Shown: positions 37,108 to 45,557, numbered from the stretch's first letter. The stretch is DNA of 64,000 bases from Fodinibacter sp963695175 (GCA_963695175.1 CAVOGG010000009.1:496001-560000); one strand, 5' to 3'. Made by a program: numbers and translations. Notes: a model not told the origin generated them from the sequence alone.

Positions 37108-37181
37108 CGCGAAGTCAGGAGTACTTCGCGCAGTCAGGGTCGAATACGGTCCTGACCCGGCGAAGTGCTCCTGACTTCGCG
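37108..37181. repeat. Nested inverted repeat with 22-base arms
   Basis: The 22-base arm at 37108-37129 is the reverse complement of 37160-37181 with one difference. Each arm also holds an internal palindrome (GCGAAGT...ACTTCGC in the left arm). Inside, GTCAGG at 37133 pairs with CCTGAC at 37151. The whole can fold as one 74-base hairpin or a cruciform. It lies between the DnaB-like gene and the ribonuclease gene, 11 bp before the latter's ATG, so it may terminate one or regulate the other. It resembles REP-type elements. Confidence 0.75.
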
Positions 37182-37192
37182 AGAATGGCCGG

Positions 37193-37663
37193 ATGCCGTC
37201 CGCCGCCCGCCGTCGCCCGCCCGGGTGGGTGGTCGTCGCCCTCGTGCTCGGCGCGCTCGTCCTGCTCTGGGGTATCACCCGCCCCGACGGTGACGTCGCG
37301 GCGGGCCCGCAGGCCGCCGGCTCGACGAGCAGCGCGAGCGCGACCGGTACCGCCAACCGGCCCCCGACGCCGTACTCGGGGCTGCCGACGGTGGCCGAGA
37401 GCGCCCTTCCGGACGAAGCGGACACCACGCTTGCGCTGATCCGGGCCGGCGGGCCATTTCCCTACGAGGAGGACGGCGGCACCTTCGGCAACCGCGAGCG
37501 GATCCTGCCTCGGCAGCCGAGCGGCTACTACCGCGAGTACACCGTGGTGACCCCGGGTGAGAGCGACCGCGGTCCTCGCCGGATCGTGGGGGGCGCCGAT
37601 GGTGACCTGTACTGGACCACCGACCACTACGCGTCGTTCCGCCAGATCGAGGAGGGCCGATGA
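37193..37663 (+). CDS. Secreted guanyl-specific ribonuclease (barnase/RNase Sa family)
   Basis: A 156-residue exported microbial RNase. An N-terminal hydrophobic segment (WVVVALVLGALVLLWGI) acts as signal or anchor, followed by a Ser/Thr/Ala linker. The ribonuclease domain lies from about residue 60. The catalytic set of RNase Sa-type enzymes is in place: Glu in YYREYTVVTPG, Arg in RGPRRIVGG and His in YWTTDHYASF. The stop overlaps the barstar ATG (ATGA), so toxin and inhibitor are coupled. Interbacterial or degradative use is inference. Confidence 0.88.
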   Translation: MPSAARRRPPGWVVVALVLGALVLLWGITRPDGDVAAGPQAAGSTSSASATGTANRPPTPYSGLPTVAESALPDEADTTLALIRAGGPFPYEEDGGTFGNRERILPRQPSGYYREYTVVTPGESDRGPRRIVGGADGDLYWTTDHYASFRQIEEGR

Positions 37664-38007
37664 TCCGCCACCTGGGCGCACACACTGACGTCGAGGGGCT
37701 CGTCGCCGACGCCCGTGAGGAGGGCCGCGAGGTGCACGTTGTGCACGCCGGCCCGACCAAGGAGGCCACCCTGGCCGCCTTCGCCGACACGCTGGACTTC
37801 CCGGCCTGGTTCGGCGGCAACCTCGACGCCTTGGCCGACTGTCTGCGCCACCTCGCGCGCACCGTGGACGGCGACTGGGAGATCGTCGTCGACGGGGTGG
37901 CCGAGCTCGCCCGGGAAGACCCGTTCGCGTTCGCCGGGCTCAGTGGTCTGCTCGGCGAGGTGGCCCTGTCGAACCCCCGCTTCCACATCACGGTCGTGAA
38001 GCGCTGA
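37660..38007 (+). CDS. Barstar family ribonuclease inhibitor
   Basis: A 115-residue cytoplasmic protein of the barstar fold. The signature FPAWFGGNLDALADCL near residue 45 contains the Trp and acidic residues that cap the RNase active site. DPFAFAGLSGLLGEVAL follows. It should protect the cell from the ribonuclease encoded immediately upstream, whose stop overlaps its start. The next gene, dxr, starts 10 bp later, so it may share this transcript. Confidence 0.88.
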   Translation: MIRHLGAHTDVEGLVADAREEGREVHVVHAGPTKEATLAAFADTLDFPAWFGGNLDALADCLRHLARTVDGDWEIVVDGVAELAREDPFAFAGLSGLLGEVALSNPRFHITVVKR

Positions 38008-38017
38008 CAATGGACCC

Positions 38018-39217
38018 GTGACCACACGCTCCGTCGCCGTCCTCGGCTCCACCGGCTCGATCGGCACCCAGGCCCTCGAGGTGGTGGCCGCCCACCCGGG
38101 GCACTTCACCATCGCGGCGCTGTCCGCCGGCGGCAACATCGACCTGCTCGCGCGCCAGGCGGTGCAGTTCGAGGTGCCCCTCGTCGCGGCCGCGCACGGT
38201 GACGTCGAGCAGGTGCGGGCCGCGCTCGCCGCGGCTGCCGCGGCGGCGGGCCACCCGGCATCCGTGCCCGAGGTGGTCGTCGGCCCGGATGCCGCGACGG
38301 TCGCCGCCGGGTGCGGCGCCGACGTCGTGCTCAACGGTGTCACCGGCTCGATCGGGCTGCGCCCGACCCTGGCCGCCCTGGCGGCCGGGTCGGTGCTGGC
38401 CCTGGCCAACAAGGAGTCCCTCATCATCGGCGGCCCGCTGGTGAAGGCGGCGGCCGGCCCCGACCAGCTCGTGCCGGTCGACTCCGAGCACAGCGCCATC
38501 GCCCAGAGCCTGCGCGGCGGACGCGCCCAGGAGGTGCGACGCCTCGTCGTCACGGCCAGCGGCGGCCCCTTCCGCGGGCGCACCCGGGCCGAGCTGGCCG
38601 ACGTCACGCCCGAGCAGGCCCTGGCCCACCCCAACTTCGCCATGGGGCGGGTCATCACGACGAACTCGGCAACCCTGGTCAACAAGGGGCTGGAGGTGAT
38701 CGAGGCGCACCTGCTCTTCGACATCCCGTTCGACCGGATCGACGTCGTCGTGCACCCGCAGCAGCAGATCCACTCGATGGTCGAGTTCCACGACGGCTCG
38801 ACGATCGCCCAGCTCGGCCCGCCGCGGATGCTCGTGCCCATCGCGCTGGGGCTGTCGTGGCCCGAGCGGCTCGAGGACGTCGACGTCCCGTGCGACTGGA
38901 CCCGGGCCCAGACCTGGGAGTTCCACCCGCTCGACGACGACGCCTTCCCGGCCGTGCGCCTGGCCCGGCAGGTCGGCGTGGCCGGCGGCACCTACCCGGC
39001 GGTCTACAACGCCGCCAACGAGGTGTGCGTCGACGCCTTCCACGACGGGGCCATCCGCTTCACCGACATCGTCGACACCATCGGACGGGTGGTCGACGCC
39101 CACTCCGGTCACGAGGGCGACGCGCACAGCCTGGAGGGAGTGCTCGAGGCCGACGCCTGGGCCCGCGCCGAGGCCGCCCGGCTGCTCGCAGCGGGGGCCG
39201 CGCCCGCTCGGGCCTGA
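38018..39217 (+). CDS. dxr: 1-deoxy-D-xylulose 5-phosphate reductoisomerase
   Basis: Dxr makes MEP, the second step of the non-mevalonate isoprenoid pathway. The 399-residue protein shows the NADPH motif VAVLGSTGSIGTQALEVV, LANKESLIIGG, PVDSEHSAIAQSL for substrate and metal, and FAMGRVITTNSATLVNKGLE. The GTG at 38018 is 10 bp after the barstar stop. ispG of the same pathway lies 2.4 kb downstream, with the site-2 protease between, as in other actinobacteria. Confidence 0.97.
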   Translation: MTTRSVAVLGSTGSIGTQALEVVAAHPGHFTIAALSAGGNIDLLARQAVQFEVPLVAAAHGDVEQVRAALAAAAAAAGHPASVPEVVVGPDAATVAAGCGADVVLNGVTGSIGLRPTLAALAAGSVLALANKESLIIGGPLVKAAAGPDQLVPVDSEHSAIAQSLRGGRAQEVRRLVVTASGGPFRGRTRAELADVTPEQALAHPNFAMGRVITTNSATLVNKGLEVIEAHLLFDIPFDRIDVVVHPQQQIHSMVEFHDGSTIAQLGPPRMLVPIALGLSWPERLEDVDVPCDWTRAQTWEFHPLDDDAFPAVRLARQVGVAGGTYPAVYNAANEVCVDAFHDGAIRFTDIVDTIGRVVDAHSGHEGDAHSLEGVLEADAWARAEAARLLAAGAAPARA

Positions 39218-39224
39218 GGCGGTC

Positions 39225-39259
39225 ACGTCGCCCGAACGGTCCGGTCAGCGGGGCGACGT
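39225..39259 (+). terminator. Hairpin between dxr and rseP
   Basis: ACGTCGCCC at 39225-39233 pairs with GGGCGACGT at 39251-39259 around a 17-base loop. The last base of the right arm is the first of the TACCCT box serving rseP, so terminator and promoter abut. Confidence 0.5.
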
Positions 39260-39264
39260 ACCCT
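39259..39264 (+). promoter_or_regulatory. -10-like TACCCT box of rseP, leaderless position
   Basis: TACCCT ends seven bases before the ATG at 39272. No ribosome binding site lies between, so the mRNA is predicted to begin at or next to the start codon. Confidence 0.45.
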
Positions 39265-39271
39265 ATACCCC

Positions 39272-40636
39272 ATGTCCACCCTCGCCTTCGTCCTCGGTGT
39301 CCTCTTCATGGCCACCGGTGTCGCCGCGTCGATCGCGCTGCACGAGGTCGGGCACCTCGTGCCGGCCAAGCGGTTCGGCGTGAGGGTGACCCAGTACATG
39401 GTCGGCTTCGGCCCCACGATGTGGTCGCGGCGCCGCGGCGAGACCGAGTACGGCATCAAGGTGGTGCCGCTCGGCGGCTACATCCGGATGATCGGCATGT
39501 TCCCGCCGCGCAAGGGCGACCAGCCCGGCATGGTGCGGGCGTCGAGCACCGGCCGGTTCAGCCAGCTCGTCGACGAGGCCCGCGCGGCGAGCCTGGAGGA
39601 GGTGCGCCCCGGTGACGAGGACCGGGTCTTCTACCGCCTCCCGGTGCGCAAGAAGGTCATCGTCATGCTCGGCGGCCCGACGATGAACCTCCTCATCGGC
39701 GTCGTGCTGCTCACCCTCCTGGCCACCGTGCACGGAGTGGCCACCGAGCAGCCGGGTGCCGTCGTGGCCACCGTGTCGCAGTGCGTGGTGCCGGTGACCA
39801 CGGCCGGTGACGCGACCACCTGTACCGACCAGCCGAAGACGCCGGCGCTCGCCGCGGGCATCCAGCCCGGTGACCGCATCGTGTCGATCGCCGGCCAGCC
39901 GGTCGACGACACCAGGGACGTCGGCGAGCTCGTCCGGCCGCGGGTCGACGAGCCCGTGACCATCGTCCTCGAACGTGACGGTCAGCAGCTCACGGTCACC
40001 GCCACCCCGATCCGCAACGTCGTGCCCGTGCTCGACGCCGACGGACTGCCCGTCACCAACCCCGACGGCACGACCCAGACCACCGAGGCCGGCTTCCTCG
40101 GGGTGCGGTCCTCGCCGCCGGTGGCCTACGTGCCGCAGTCGATCACCGCCGTGCCCGGCATCCTCTGGGGCTTCGTGAGTGGCACCGCGCAGGCCCTGGT
40201 GCACGTTCCCGAGCGGATGGTCGGGGTGTGGCAGGCGGCGTTCGGCGGGGAGGAGCGCGAGGCCGACAGCCCGATGTCGGTCGTCGGCGTGGGCCGGGTC
40301 GCCGGTGAGGCGAGCGGTGGCAAGTACGACTCGCTCGTCGGCAAGTCTGCCGGCGACAAGATCTGGTTCCTCGTCGGCCTCCTCGCCGCCCTGAACTTCA
40401 TGCTCTTCCTGTTCAACCTGATCCCGCTCCTGCCGCTCGACGGCGGCCACGTCGCCGGCGCCCTGTGGGAGGGGCTCAAGCGCCAGATCGCCAAGCTGCG
40501 AGGTCGGCCCGACCCCGGCTACGTCGACGTCGCCAAGGCGCTACCGATCGCCTACACGGTCTCGATGGTGCTGCTCGGCGCCTCCTTGCTGCTCATCTAC
40601 GCCGACGTGGTCAATCCCATCAACCTCGGGGGCTGA
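39272..40636 (+). CDS. Site-2 intramembrane metalloprotease (RseP/RIP type)
   Basis: A 454-residue membrane zinc protease. The HExxH motif is in ALHEVGHLVPAKRFG near residue 24 within the first helix. A PDZ domain lies around residues 190-260 (LAAGIQPGDRIVSIAGQPVD). The second metal motif NLIPLLPLDGGHVAG lies near residue 388. Family members release membrane-bound anti-sigma factors by cleavage inside the bilayer. The dxr-rseP-ispG order is typical of actinobacteria. Confidence 0.93.
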   Translation: MSTLAFVLGVLFMATGVAASIALHEVGHLVPAKRFGVRVTQYMVGFGPTMWSRRRGETEYGIKVVPLGGYIRMIGMFPPRKGDQPGMVRASSTGRFSQLVDEARAASLEEVRPGDEDRVFYRLPVRKKVIVMLGGPTMNLLIGVVLLTLLATVHGVATEQPGAVVATVSQCVVPVTTAGDATTCTDQPKTPALAAGIQPGDRIVSIAGQPVDDTRDVGELVRPRVDEPVTIVLERDGQQLTVTATPIRNVVPVLDADGLPVTNPDGTTQTTEAGFLGVRSSPPVAYVPQSITAVPGILWGFVSGTAQALVHVPERMVGVWQAAFGGEEREADSPMSVVGVGRVAGEASGGKYDSLVGKSAGDKIWFLVGLLAALNFMLFLFNLIPLLPLDGGHVAGALWEGLKRQIAKLRGRPDPGYVDVAKALPIAYTVSMVLLGASLLLIYADVVNPINLGG

Positions 40637-40651
40637 CCCGCCCGCCGCGGG

Positions 40652-41602
40652 CTACCCGCCGAGCAGCGCGTCGCGCCGGGCCGTCAGGTCGACCACCCGC
40701 TGGTCGAGCGCGACCGAACGCACGGTCATCCGCTGCATCGCCTCACGCACCGAGGTGACGGCCGCGTCGACGCGCACCTGGCTGTCCTTGATGCGCGAGC
40801 GCACCGACAGGTCGCTGAAGACGTTGTCGAACCACACGTCGAACGTCCGCGCCGTGGGTGAGATGCCGAGGTCGGCCCGCAGCCCGGCCACGCTCTCGAC
40901 GTCGGCGAGCTCGCGGGCCAGGTCGACCAGGGCGTCCTGCGCGGCGGCGATCAGCCGGCCCGCGGCGTCGATCCGGTCGTGCTTCATCGAGGACGAGACC
41001 AGGCCCCCACCGAACCAGGTGTCGTAGGCCGACCAGGAGTCGGCCGATCCCAGCTCCCGCTGAGCGGCGTCGAGCGCGGTCGCCGCTCGCACGCCGGCGT
41101 CGCGGGCCTCGCTCAGGTCGGCGGCCTCCGCCCGCACCGCCGCCAGCTCGTCGAGCACCGCCTCCAGCCCGGCCACGGCCGGTGTCCCCGAGGCGCGCAG
41201 CGCGATGGCGTGCGCCTCGGCCGCCGCCTCGCGCCGGGCGGCGGTGTCGCCGAGCTGCGCCAGCCGACGCTCGACGTCCTCACGGCGGGACTCCACGGAC
41301 TGCAGCCGGGCCAGGGCGCCCTGCGCGGCGTAGCGGGCCGCGACCTCCTCCGCGCGCTCGCGGTCCAGCGTGCCGGTGCGCGTGCCCCGCACGGCGGCCA
41401 GCACCGCGGTGAGTCCGAACCCCTCCAGCCGTTCGACGTCCGCCGCCTCGGCCTGGTGGCGTGCCCGCAGGGAGAGCAGGTCCTCGCGGGCCACGCCGGT
41501 CTCGTGCCGCAGCACCTCGAGCTGTTGGCGCAGGTGCACCGCCTCGTGGTCCTGCGCGATGGCTCGGTCGAAGGTGTCCCTGGTCTGCACGACGTCGATC
41601 AT
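40652..41602 (-). CDS. Coiled-coil protein, function unknown
   Basis: No family recognised. The 316-residue product is mostly helical, with heptad-like stretches rich in A/R/E/L from about residues 15 to 190 and again near the C-terminus. The mid-part (WSAYDTWFGGGLVSSSMKHD) and FDVWFDNVFSDL are the most protein-like conserved segments. There is no signal or membrane helix. The ATG at 41602 avoids overlap with the divergent ispG; an ATG at 41638 would overlap it. It is convergent with rseP, 15 bp apart. Confidence 0.72.
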   Translation of the reverse strand: MIDVVQTRDTFDRAIAQDHEAVHLRQQLEVLRHETGVAREDLLSLRARHQAEAADVERLEGFGLTAVLAAVRGTRTGTLDRERAEEVAARYAAQGALARLQSVESRREDVERRLAQLGDTAARREAAAEAHAIALRASGTPAVAGLEAVLDELAAVRAEAADLSEARDAGVRAATALDAAQRELGSADSWSAYDTWFGGGLVSSSMKHDRIDAAGRLIAAAQDALVDLARELADVESVAGLRADLGISPTARTFDVWFDNVFSDLSVRSRIKDSQVRVDAAVTSVREAMQRMTVRSVALDQRVVDLTARRDALLGG

Positions 41603-41623
41603 GGCGCTTCGAGGCTGCGCACG

Positions 41624-41629
41624 TACGCT
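41624..41629 (+). promoter_or_regulatory. -10-like TACGCT box of ispG, leaderless position
   Basis: TACGCT ends seven bases before the ispG ATG at 41637. The divergent coiled-coil gene begins at 41602, so all promoter signals of both genes share 34 bp and the neighbouring coding DNA. Confidence 0.4.
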
Positions 41630-41636
41630 GGGTTCC

Positions 41637-42797
41637 ATGTCGGTCTCCCTCGGTATGCCCCCGCTGCCCCCGCCCGTCGTCGCGCCCCGCCGGGCGAGCC
41701 GGAAGATCAAGGTCGGCAAGGTCGAGGTCGGGGGAGACGCCCCCGTGTCGGTGCAGTCGATGACGACGACGCCGACCACCGACATCAACGCGACGCTGCA
41801 GCAGATCGCCGAGCTCACCGCATCCGGCTGCGACATCGTGCGGGTCGCGTGCCCGAGCCAGGACGACGCCGAGGCGCTGCCGGCCATCGCCGGCAAGTCG
41901 CAGATCCCGGTGATCGCCGACATCCACTTCCAGCCGAAGTACGTCTACGCGGCGATCGACGCCGGCTGCGCGGCCGTGCGGGTCAACCCGGGCAACATCC
42001 GCCAGTTCGACGACCAGGTCGGTGAGATCGCCCGTCGCGCCAAGGCCGCGAACGTCTCGATCCGGATCGGCGTCAACGCCGGCTCGCTCGACAAGCGCAT
42101 CCTCGAGAAGTACGGCAAGCCGACGGCCGAGGCGCTCGTCGAGTCGGCCGTGTGGGAGGCCAGCCTGTTCGAGGAGCACGACTTCCACGACTTCAAGATC
42201 TCGGTGAAGCACAACGACCCGGTCGTCATGATCCGCGCCTACCAGCTGCTCGCCGAGCGGGGCGACTGGCCGCTGCACCTCGGCGTCACCGAGGCCGGCC
42301 CGACCTTCCAGGGCACCATCAAGTCGGCCACCGCCTTCGGCGCGCTGCTCTCGCAGGGCATCGGTGACACGATCCGGGTCTCGCTGTCGGCCCCGCCCGT
42401 CGAGGAGGTCAAGGTCGGCATCCAGATCCTGCAGTCGCTCAACCTGCGCCCACGCAAGCTCGAGATCGTGTCGTGCCCCTCGTGCGGGCGCGCCCAGGTC
42501 GACGTCTACAAGCTCGCCGACGAGGTCACCGCGGGCCTGGAGGGCATGACCGTGCCGCTGCGCGTGGCCGTCATGGGCTGTGTCGTCAACGGCCCGGGCG
42601 AGGCCCGCGAGGCCGACCTCGGGGTCGCGTCCGGCAACGGCAAGGGCCAGATCTTCGTGCGCGGCGAGGTCATCAAGACCGTCCCCGAGCACCAGATCGT
42701 CGAGACCCTCATCGAGGAGGCCATGCGCATCGCCGAGGAGATGGGCGAGCCGATGGACGAGGAGTCCGCCGGCGCCCCGTCGGTCACCGTCGGCTGA
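41637..42797 (+). CDS. ispG: 4-hydroxy-3-methylbut-2-enyl diphosphate synthase
   Basis: IspG (GcpE) reduces MEcPP to HMBPP with a 4Fe-4S cluster. The 386-residue protein has the N-terminal TIM-barrel (VSVQSMTTTPTTDINATL, PVIADIHFQPKYV). The C-terminal cluster domain carries CPSCGRAQVD and MGCVVNGPGEA, giving the three Cys, and a Glu fourth ligand. No ribosome site is visible, in line with the leaderless-type -10 box. The uridine-kinase-like gene follows after 13 bp. Confidence 0.96.
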   Translation: MSVSLGMPPLPPPVVAPRRASRKIKVGKVEVGGDAPVSVQSMTTTPTTDINATLQQIAELTASGCDIVRVACPSQDDAEALPAIAGKSQIPVIADIHFQPKYVYAAIDAGCAAVRVNPGNIRQFDDQVGEIARRAKAANVSIRIGVNAGSLDKRILEKYGKPTAEALVESAVWEASLFEEHDFHDFKISVKHNDPVVMIRAYQLLAERGDWPLHLGVTEAGPTFQGTIKSATAFGALLSQGIGDTIRVSLSAPPVEEVKVGIQILQSLNLRPRKLEIVSCPSCGRAQVDVYKLADEVTAGLEGMTVPLRVAVMGCVVNGPGEAREADLGVASGNGKGQIFVRGEVIKTVPEHQIVETLIEEAMRIAEEMGEPMDEESAGAPSVTVG

Positions 42798-42810
42798 ACC
42801 ACCCAGCCGG

Positions 42811-43551
42811 ATGTCGTCGGGTCGCCTCGACGCGGTCGTCCCGCCCGCGCCGGCGGGTCGCCGCGCGGACGTGCTCGGCGAGCTCGCCGCCCACCTGGTG
42901 GCGCTGCGCCCCGGCCGTCGCGGGGTCGTCGCGCTCGACGGTGTCGACGGCGCGGGCAAGACCGTGCTGGGTCGCGAGCTGACCGCCCTGGTCGCCCCGC
43001 ACCGGGAGGTGCACCGCGCGTCCGTCGACGGCTTCCACCGGCCGCGGGCGCAGCGCTACGCACGGGGCCGGACGGCCGAGACGTTCTTCCGCGACGGCTA
43101 CGACCACGACGCGATCCGGCGCCGGCTGGTCGAGCCGTTCCGGGCCGGCGAGCCGTGGGTGCGCGCCGTGCACGACGTCGAGCGCGAGGTGGTGGTCGAC
43201 CGCGCCCCCGAGACCTCCGCGGGGCCGGACGCCCTGCTCGTCGTCGACGGGATCTTCCTGCACCGCCCCGAGCTGGCCGACCTCTGGGACGCGAGCGTCT
43301 GGGTCGACGTGCCGTTCGAGGTGTCCGTCCCGCGCGGCAACGCCAGGTTCGGTGAGGTGAGTGCCGAACAGGCCGACCCGGCATCCGGGGTGAACGCCCG
43401 TTACGTCGGTGGTCAGCGCCTCTACCTCGCCGAGGTCGACCCCGCCGCACGGGCCACCTGGTGGCTCGACAACACCGACCTCGCGTCGCCGGTGCTCACG
43501 GGTAGCCCAGGGTGTCGAGCTCGCGCTGCTCGGCCGACAGCTTCCGGTTGA
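42811..43551 (+). CDS. Uridine kinase-like P-loop protein
   Basis: A 246-residue nucleoside/nucleotide kinase-type protein related to uridine kinases. Walker A is ALDGVDGAGKTVLGREL near residue 40. HRASVDGFHRPRAQRYARG and LLVVDGIFLHRPELADLWD match the uridine kinase core. Its last 19 codons overlap the 3' end of the convergent membrane gene by 56 bp; family members often end near WWLDNTDL, so the extra tail may be incidental. It is probably co-transcribed with ispG. Confidence 0.82.
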   Translation: MSSGRLDAVVPPAPAGRRADVLGELAAHLVALRPGRRGVVALDGVDGAGKTVLGRELTALVAPHREVHRASVDGFHRPRAQRYARGRTAETFFRDGYDHDAIRRRLVEPFRAGEPWVRAVHDVEREVVVDRAPETSAGPDALLVVDGIFLHRPELADLWDASVWVDVPFEVSVPRGNARFGEVSAEQADPASGVNARYVGGQRLYLAEVDPAARATWWLDNTDLASPVLTGSPGCRARAARPTASG

Positions 43552-44128
43552 GCGAGAACAGCCGGCCCAGCACGGGCATGAGCACGATGTTGATGCCGTG
43601 CAGGGCGCCGATGACGAGCAGGATGCCGCCCACCCGCAACGCAGCGCCCCCCAGCTGTTCGCCGCTCACCAGACCGGTGAACTGGTTGTTCCACGACGAC
43701 CTCGGGGTGAAGCTCGCGGTCATCAGGATGTAGGCCGCGAAGATCAGGTAGTAGACGATGTCGGTCAGCACGATGTAGCTCTTGCCGGTCAGCGGGTTGT
43801 CGTGGAAGACGTCGGCGGCGTAGGCGCGGCCGAACCGCTTGATGAAAGGTCCCAGCCACACGGCGATGGCGACCAGGACGAGGGTCGTGGCGACTTCGAG
43901 GATCCACCAGGGCATGGCGAGCGCTCCATTCGGACGGGGGGTGAGGGTGAGGACGGCGATGGTGGTGATGCCGACGAGCGCCGTGGCGCACGAGGCGGCC
44001 AGCAGACGGGTTCGGCGGCGACGCCGGTCGGCATCGATGCTGTCGACGACCCGCTCGAACAGGTCGGGGGACGGCGTGGTGGGTGACGAGGCCAGCGCGC
44101 GGCTGATCCGGTCCTCGAGGTGGGTCAT
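43496..44128 (-). CDS. Membrane protein partner of the ECF sigma factor
   Basis: A 210-residue protein with a cytoplasmic N-terminus of about 38 residues (MTHLEDRISRALASSP...) and then roughly four to five membrane helices, including ALVGITTIAVLTL, WWILEVATTLVLVAIAVWL and YLIFAAYILM. Its ATG overlaps the sigma-factor stop (ATGA). That coupling and the topology suggest an anti-sigma or signal-sensing role, but no zinc-binding anti-sigma motif (HxxxCxxC) is present, so this is inference. Confidence 0.75.
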   Translation of the reverse strand: MTHLEDRISRALASSPTTPSPDLFERVVDSIDADRRRRRTRLLAASCATALVGITTIAVLTLTPRPNGALAMPWWILEVATTLVLVAIAVWLGPFIKRFGRAYAADVFHDNPLTGKSYIVLTDIVYYLIFAAYILMTASFTPRSSWNNQFTGLVSGEQLGGAALRVGGILLVIGALHGINIVLMPVLGRLFSLNRKLSAEQRELDTLGYP

Positions 44129-44754
44129 CGGTCGGCCTCCAGGGTTGTGCCGAGGGCGTCGAGCCCACGCTGCAGGTGGGTCTTGACGGTGTTGACCGAC
44201 AGGCCGAGGGTCGTCGCGATCTGCGCGACCGGCATGTCGTAGTAGTAGCGCAGCGTGACGCAGTCGCGCTGGCGCCGGGGGAGGGCCCGCAGGGCGTCGA
44301 CCACGGCGGCCCGCTCGGCGCGCTCCTCGGCCGTCTCCGCGGCGGACGGCGCGTCCGGCTGGGCCGGTGGGCGGTGCCGCCACGACACGAAGCCGCGCCG
44401 GTTGTGGTCTCGCGCCAGGTTGATGACGATCGAGCGCAGGTACGCCGCAGCCCGGTCGGGGTCGCGCAGTCGGCCGTGGTGCCGGGCGAACCGGATGAAC
44501 GCCTCCTGCACGAGGTCCTCGGCGGCCGTCTTGTCGTCGACGTAGAACCGCGCGAGCCGGGTCAGCGAGGCGGCCTCGGCGTCGAACACGGCGGCGACGT
44601 CGACCTGGCTCGCGGGGTGGACCGGACTCGCGGACGTATCGGCGAGCCCGGTCCTCTGGTCGAGCGAGAAAACCTCCATCAGGGGGACTGACGCGTGACT
44701 GGGCCCGTCGGGTGACATGGAGGGCTGCCGAACTTCCGGCGCCTGGTTCGTCAT
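44125..44754 (-). CDS. ECF-type RNA polymerase sigma factor
   Basis: A sigma-70 family factor of about 209 residues, of the SigE/SigK-like extracytoplasmic class. Region 2 shows FYVDDKTAAEDLVQEAFIR and INLARDHNRR. Region 4 shows ALRALPRRQRDCVTLRYYY and IATTLGLSVNTVKTHLQRG, the helix-turn-helix for -35 recognition. A disordered N-terminal tail precedes region 2 at about residue 60; ATGs at 44718 and 44679 are other possible starts. It is translationally coupled to the membrane protein gene downstream. Confidence 0.88.
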   Translation of the reverse strand: MTNQAPEVRQPSMSPDGPSHASVPLMEVFSLDQRTGLADTSASPVHPASQVDVAAVFDAEAASLTRLARFYVDDKTAAEDLVQEAFIRFARHHGRLRDPDRAAAYLRSIVINLARDHNRRGFVSWRHRPPAQPDAPSAAETAEERAERAAVVDALRALPRRQRDCVTLRYYYDMPVAQIATTLGLSVNTVKTHLQRGLDALGTTLEADR

Positions 44755-44845
44755 CCTCTGCGGGCCCTCGATGTCACCCGTCGTCGGGGTGAGGGTCGTC
44801 TCACTCGTGTCCGCGCTCTCGCGGCCACGACCCGAAAGGAACCCC

Positions 44846-44944
44846 ATGTCCATCACCTCCCGCCGCCTGCCACCACTCGCGGCCATCGTGGCACTCAACG
44901 CCCCGCCTGCGACGGCGAATGCCGGCGACCGGGGCCGGCGGTGA
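44846..44944 (+). CDS. Small ORF with signal-like sequence, upstream-coupled to the next gene
   Basis: A 32-codon frame starts at ATG 44846 with a good ribosome site (GAAAGGA at 44834-44840, 5-base spacing). Its stop overlaps the GTG of the next gene (GTGA). The peptide begins SITSRRLPPLAAIVALNA and resembles a short export signal, or may simply be a leader that couples translation of the membrane protein downstream. No homologue is recognised. It lies opposite the ECF sigma gene across a 91-bp gap. Confidence 0.45.
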   Translation: MSITSRRLPPLAAIVALNAPPATANAGDRGRR

Positions 44945-45486
44945 GGGCCTTGCTCCGCGGCCTCGTCGTGGGGATGGGACTCGGCCTCGTCTGGGGGGTT
45001 GTCGCCCGGGTGTTCATGCGGCTGCTCACGACGACTCCGAGCTTCTCCTGGTCGGGCACGCTGTTCATCCTCGGTCTCGCGGCCGTGGCCGGGGCCTGCC
45101 TCGGTCTGGTCCACGCAGCCCGCGTCGCCGAGCGCTCGCGGTGGTGGCGCCTTGCTGCCCTGCCCGCCCTCGCGCTCTTCGCTGGGCCGGGGAGCGTGCT
45201 CGCCCCTGCCACGATCGGCATGGCCATGGTCCTGCGCGGCGGACGGGTGGTGCGCGTGGTCGGGGCGGTCGTGGTCAGCGGTTCGCCACTCCTCGCGGTC
45301 TCGTCGGGGGAGACGACCGGGGCGACCTCGACCCAGGTCGCGGGTGTCGCCCTCATGGTGCTGTCGGCCGCGCCGCTCGGCTGGGGGCTCGCCGAGGTGG
45401 TGTGTCGCTGGCGGCCGCGGCAGCGCCTGACGACGCAGGTCGTCGAGGACCCTGCCGCACCACGGGGTTCATTGGCCCCGGTGTGA
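44941..45486 (+). CDS. Small integral membrane protein, function unknown
   Basis: A 181-residue protein with four predicted membrane segments: LLRGLVVGMGLGLVWGVVA, LFILGLAAVAGACLGLVH, LAALPALALFAGPGSVLA and VAGVALMVLSAAPLGWGL. It ends in a short cytoplasmic tail with Arg/Gln. It starts at a GTG overlapping the small upstream ORF. Divergence from the ECF sigma pair could mean it belongs to that regulon; this is inference. Confidence 0.7.
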   Translation: MRALLRGLVVGMGLGLVWGVVARVFMRLLTTTPSFSWSGTLFILGLAAVAGACLGLVHAARVAERSRWWRLAALPALALFAGPGSVLAPATIGMAMVLRGGRVVRVVGAVVVSGSPLLAVSSGETTGATSTQVAGVALMVLSAAPLGWGLAEVVCRWRPRQRLTTQVVEDPAAPRGSLAPV

Positions 45487-45545
45487 CCAGGGATCCGGTG
45501 GACCCCCTTCGGCGCGAGGTGGGGTCCACCGCAGTGCCCTGGCCC

Positions 45546-45551
45546 TAGTCT
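45546..45551 (+). promoter_or_regulatory. -10-like TAGTCT box, leaderless position
   Basis: TAGTCT ends six bases before the GTG at 45558, with no ribosome site between. Same geometry as at 20539, 39259 and 59379. Confidence 0.4.
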
Positions 45552-45557
45552 GGGCTC

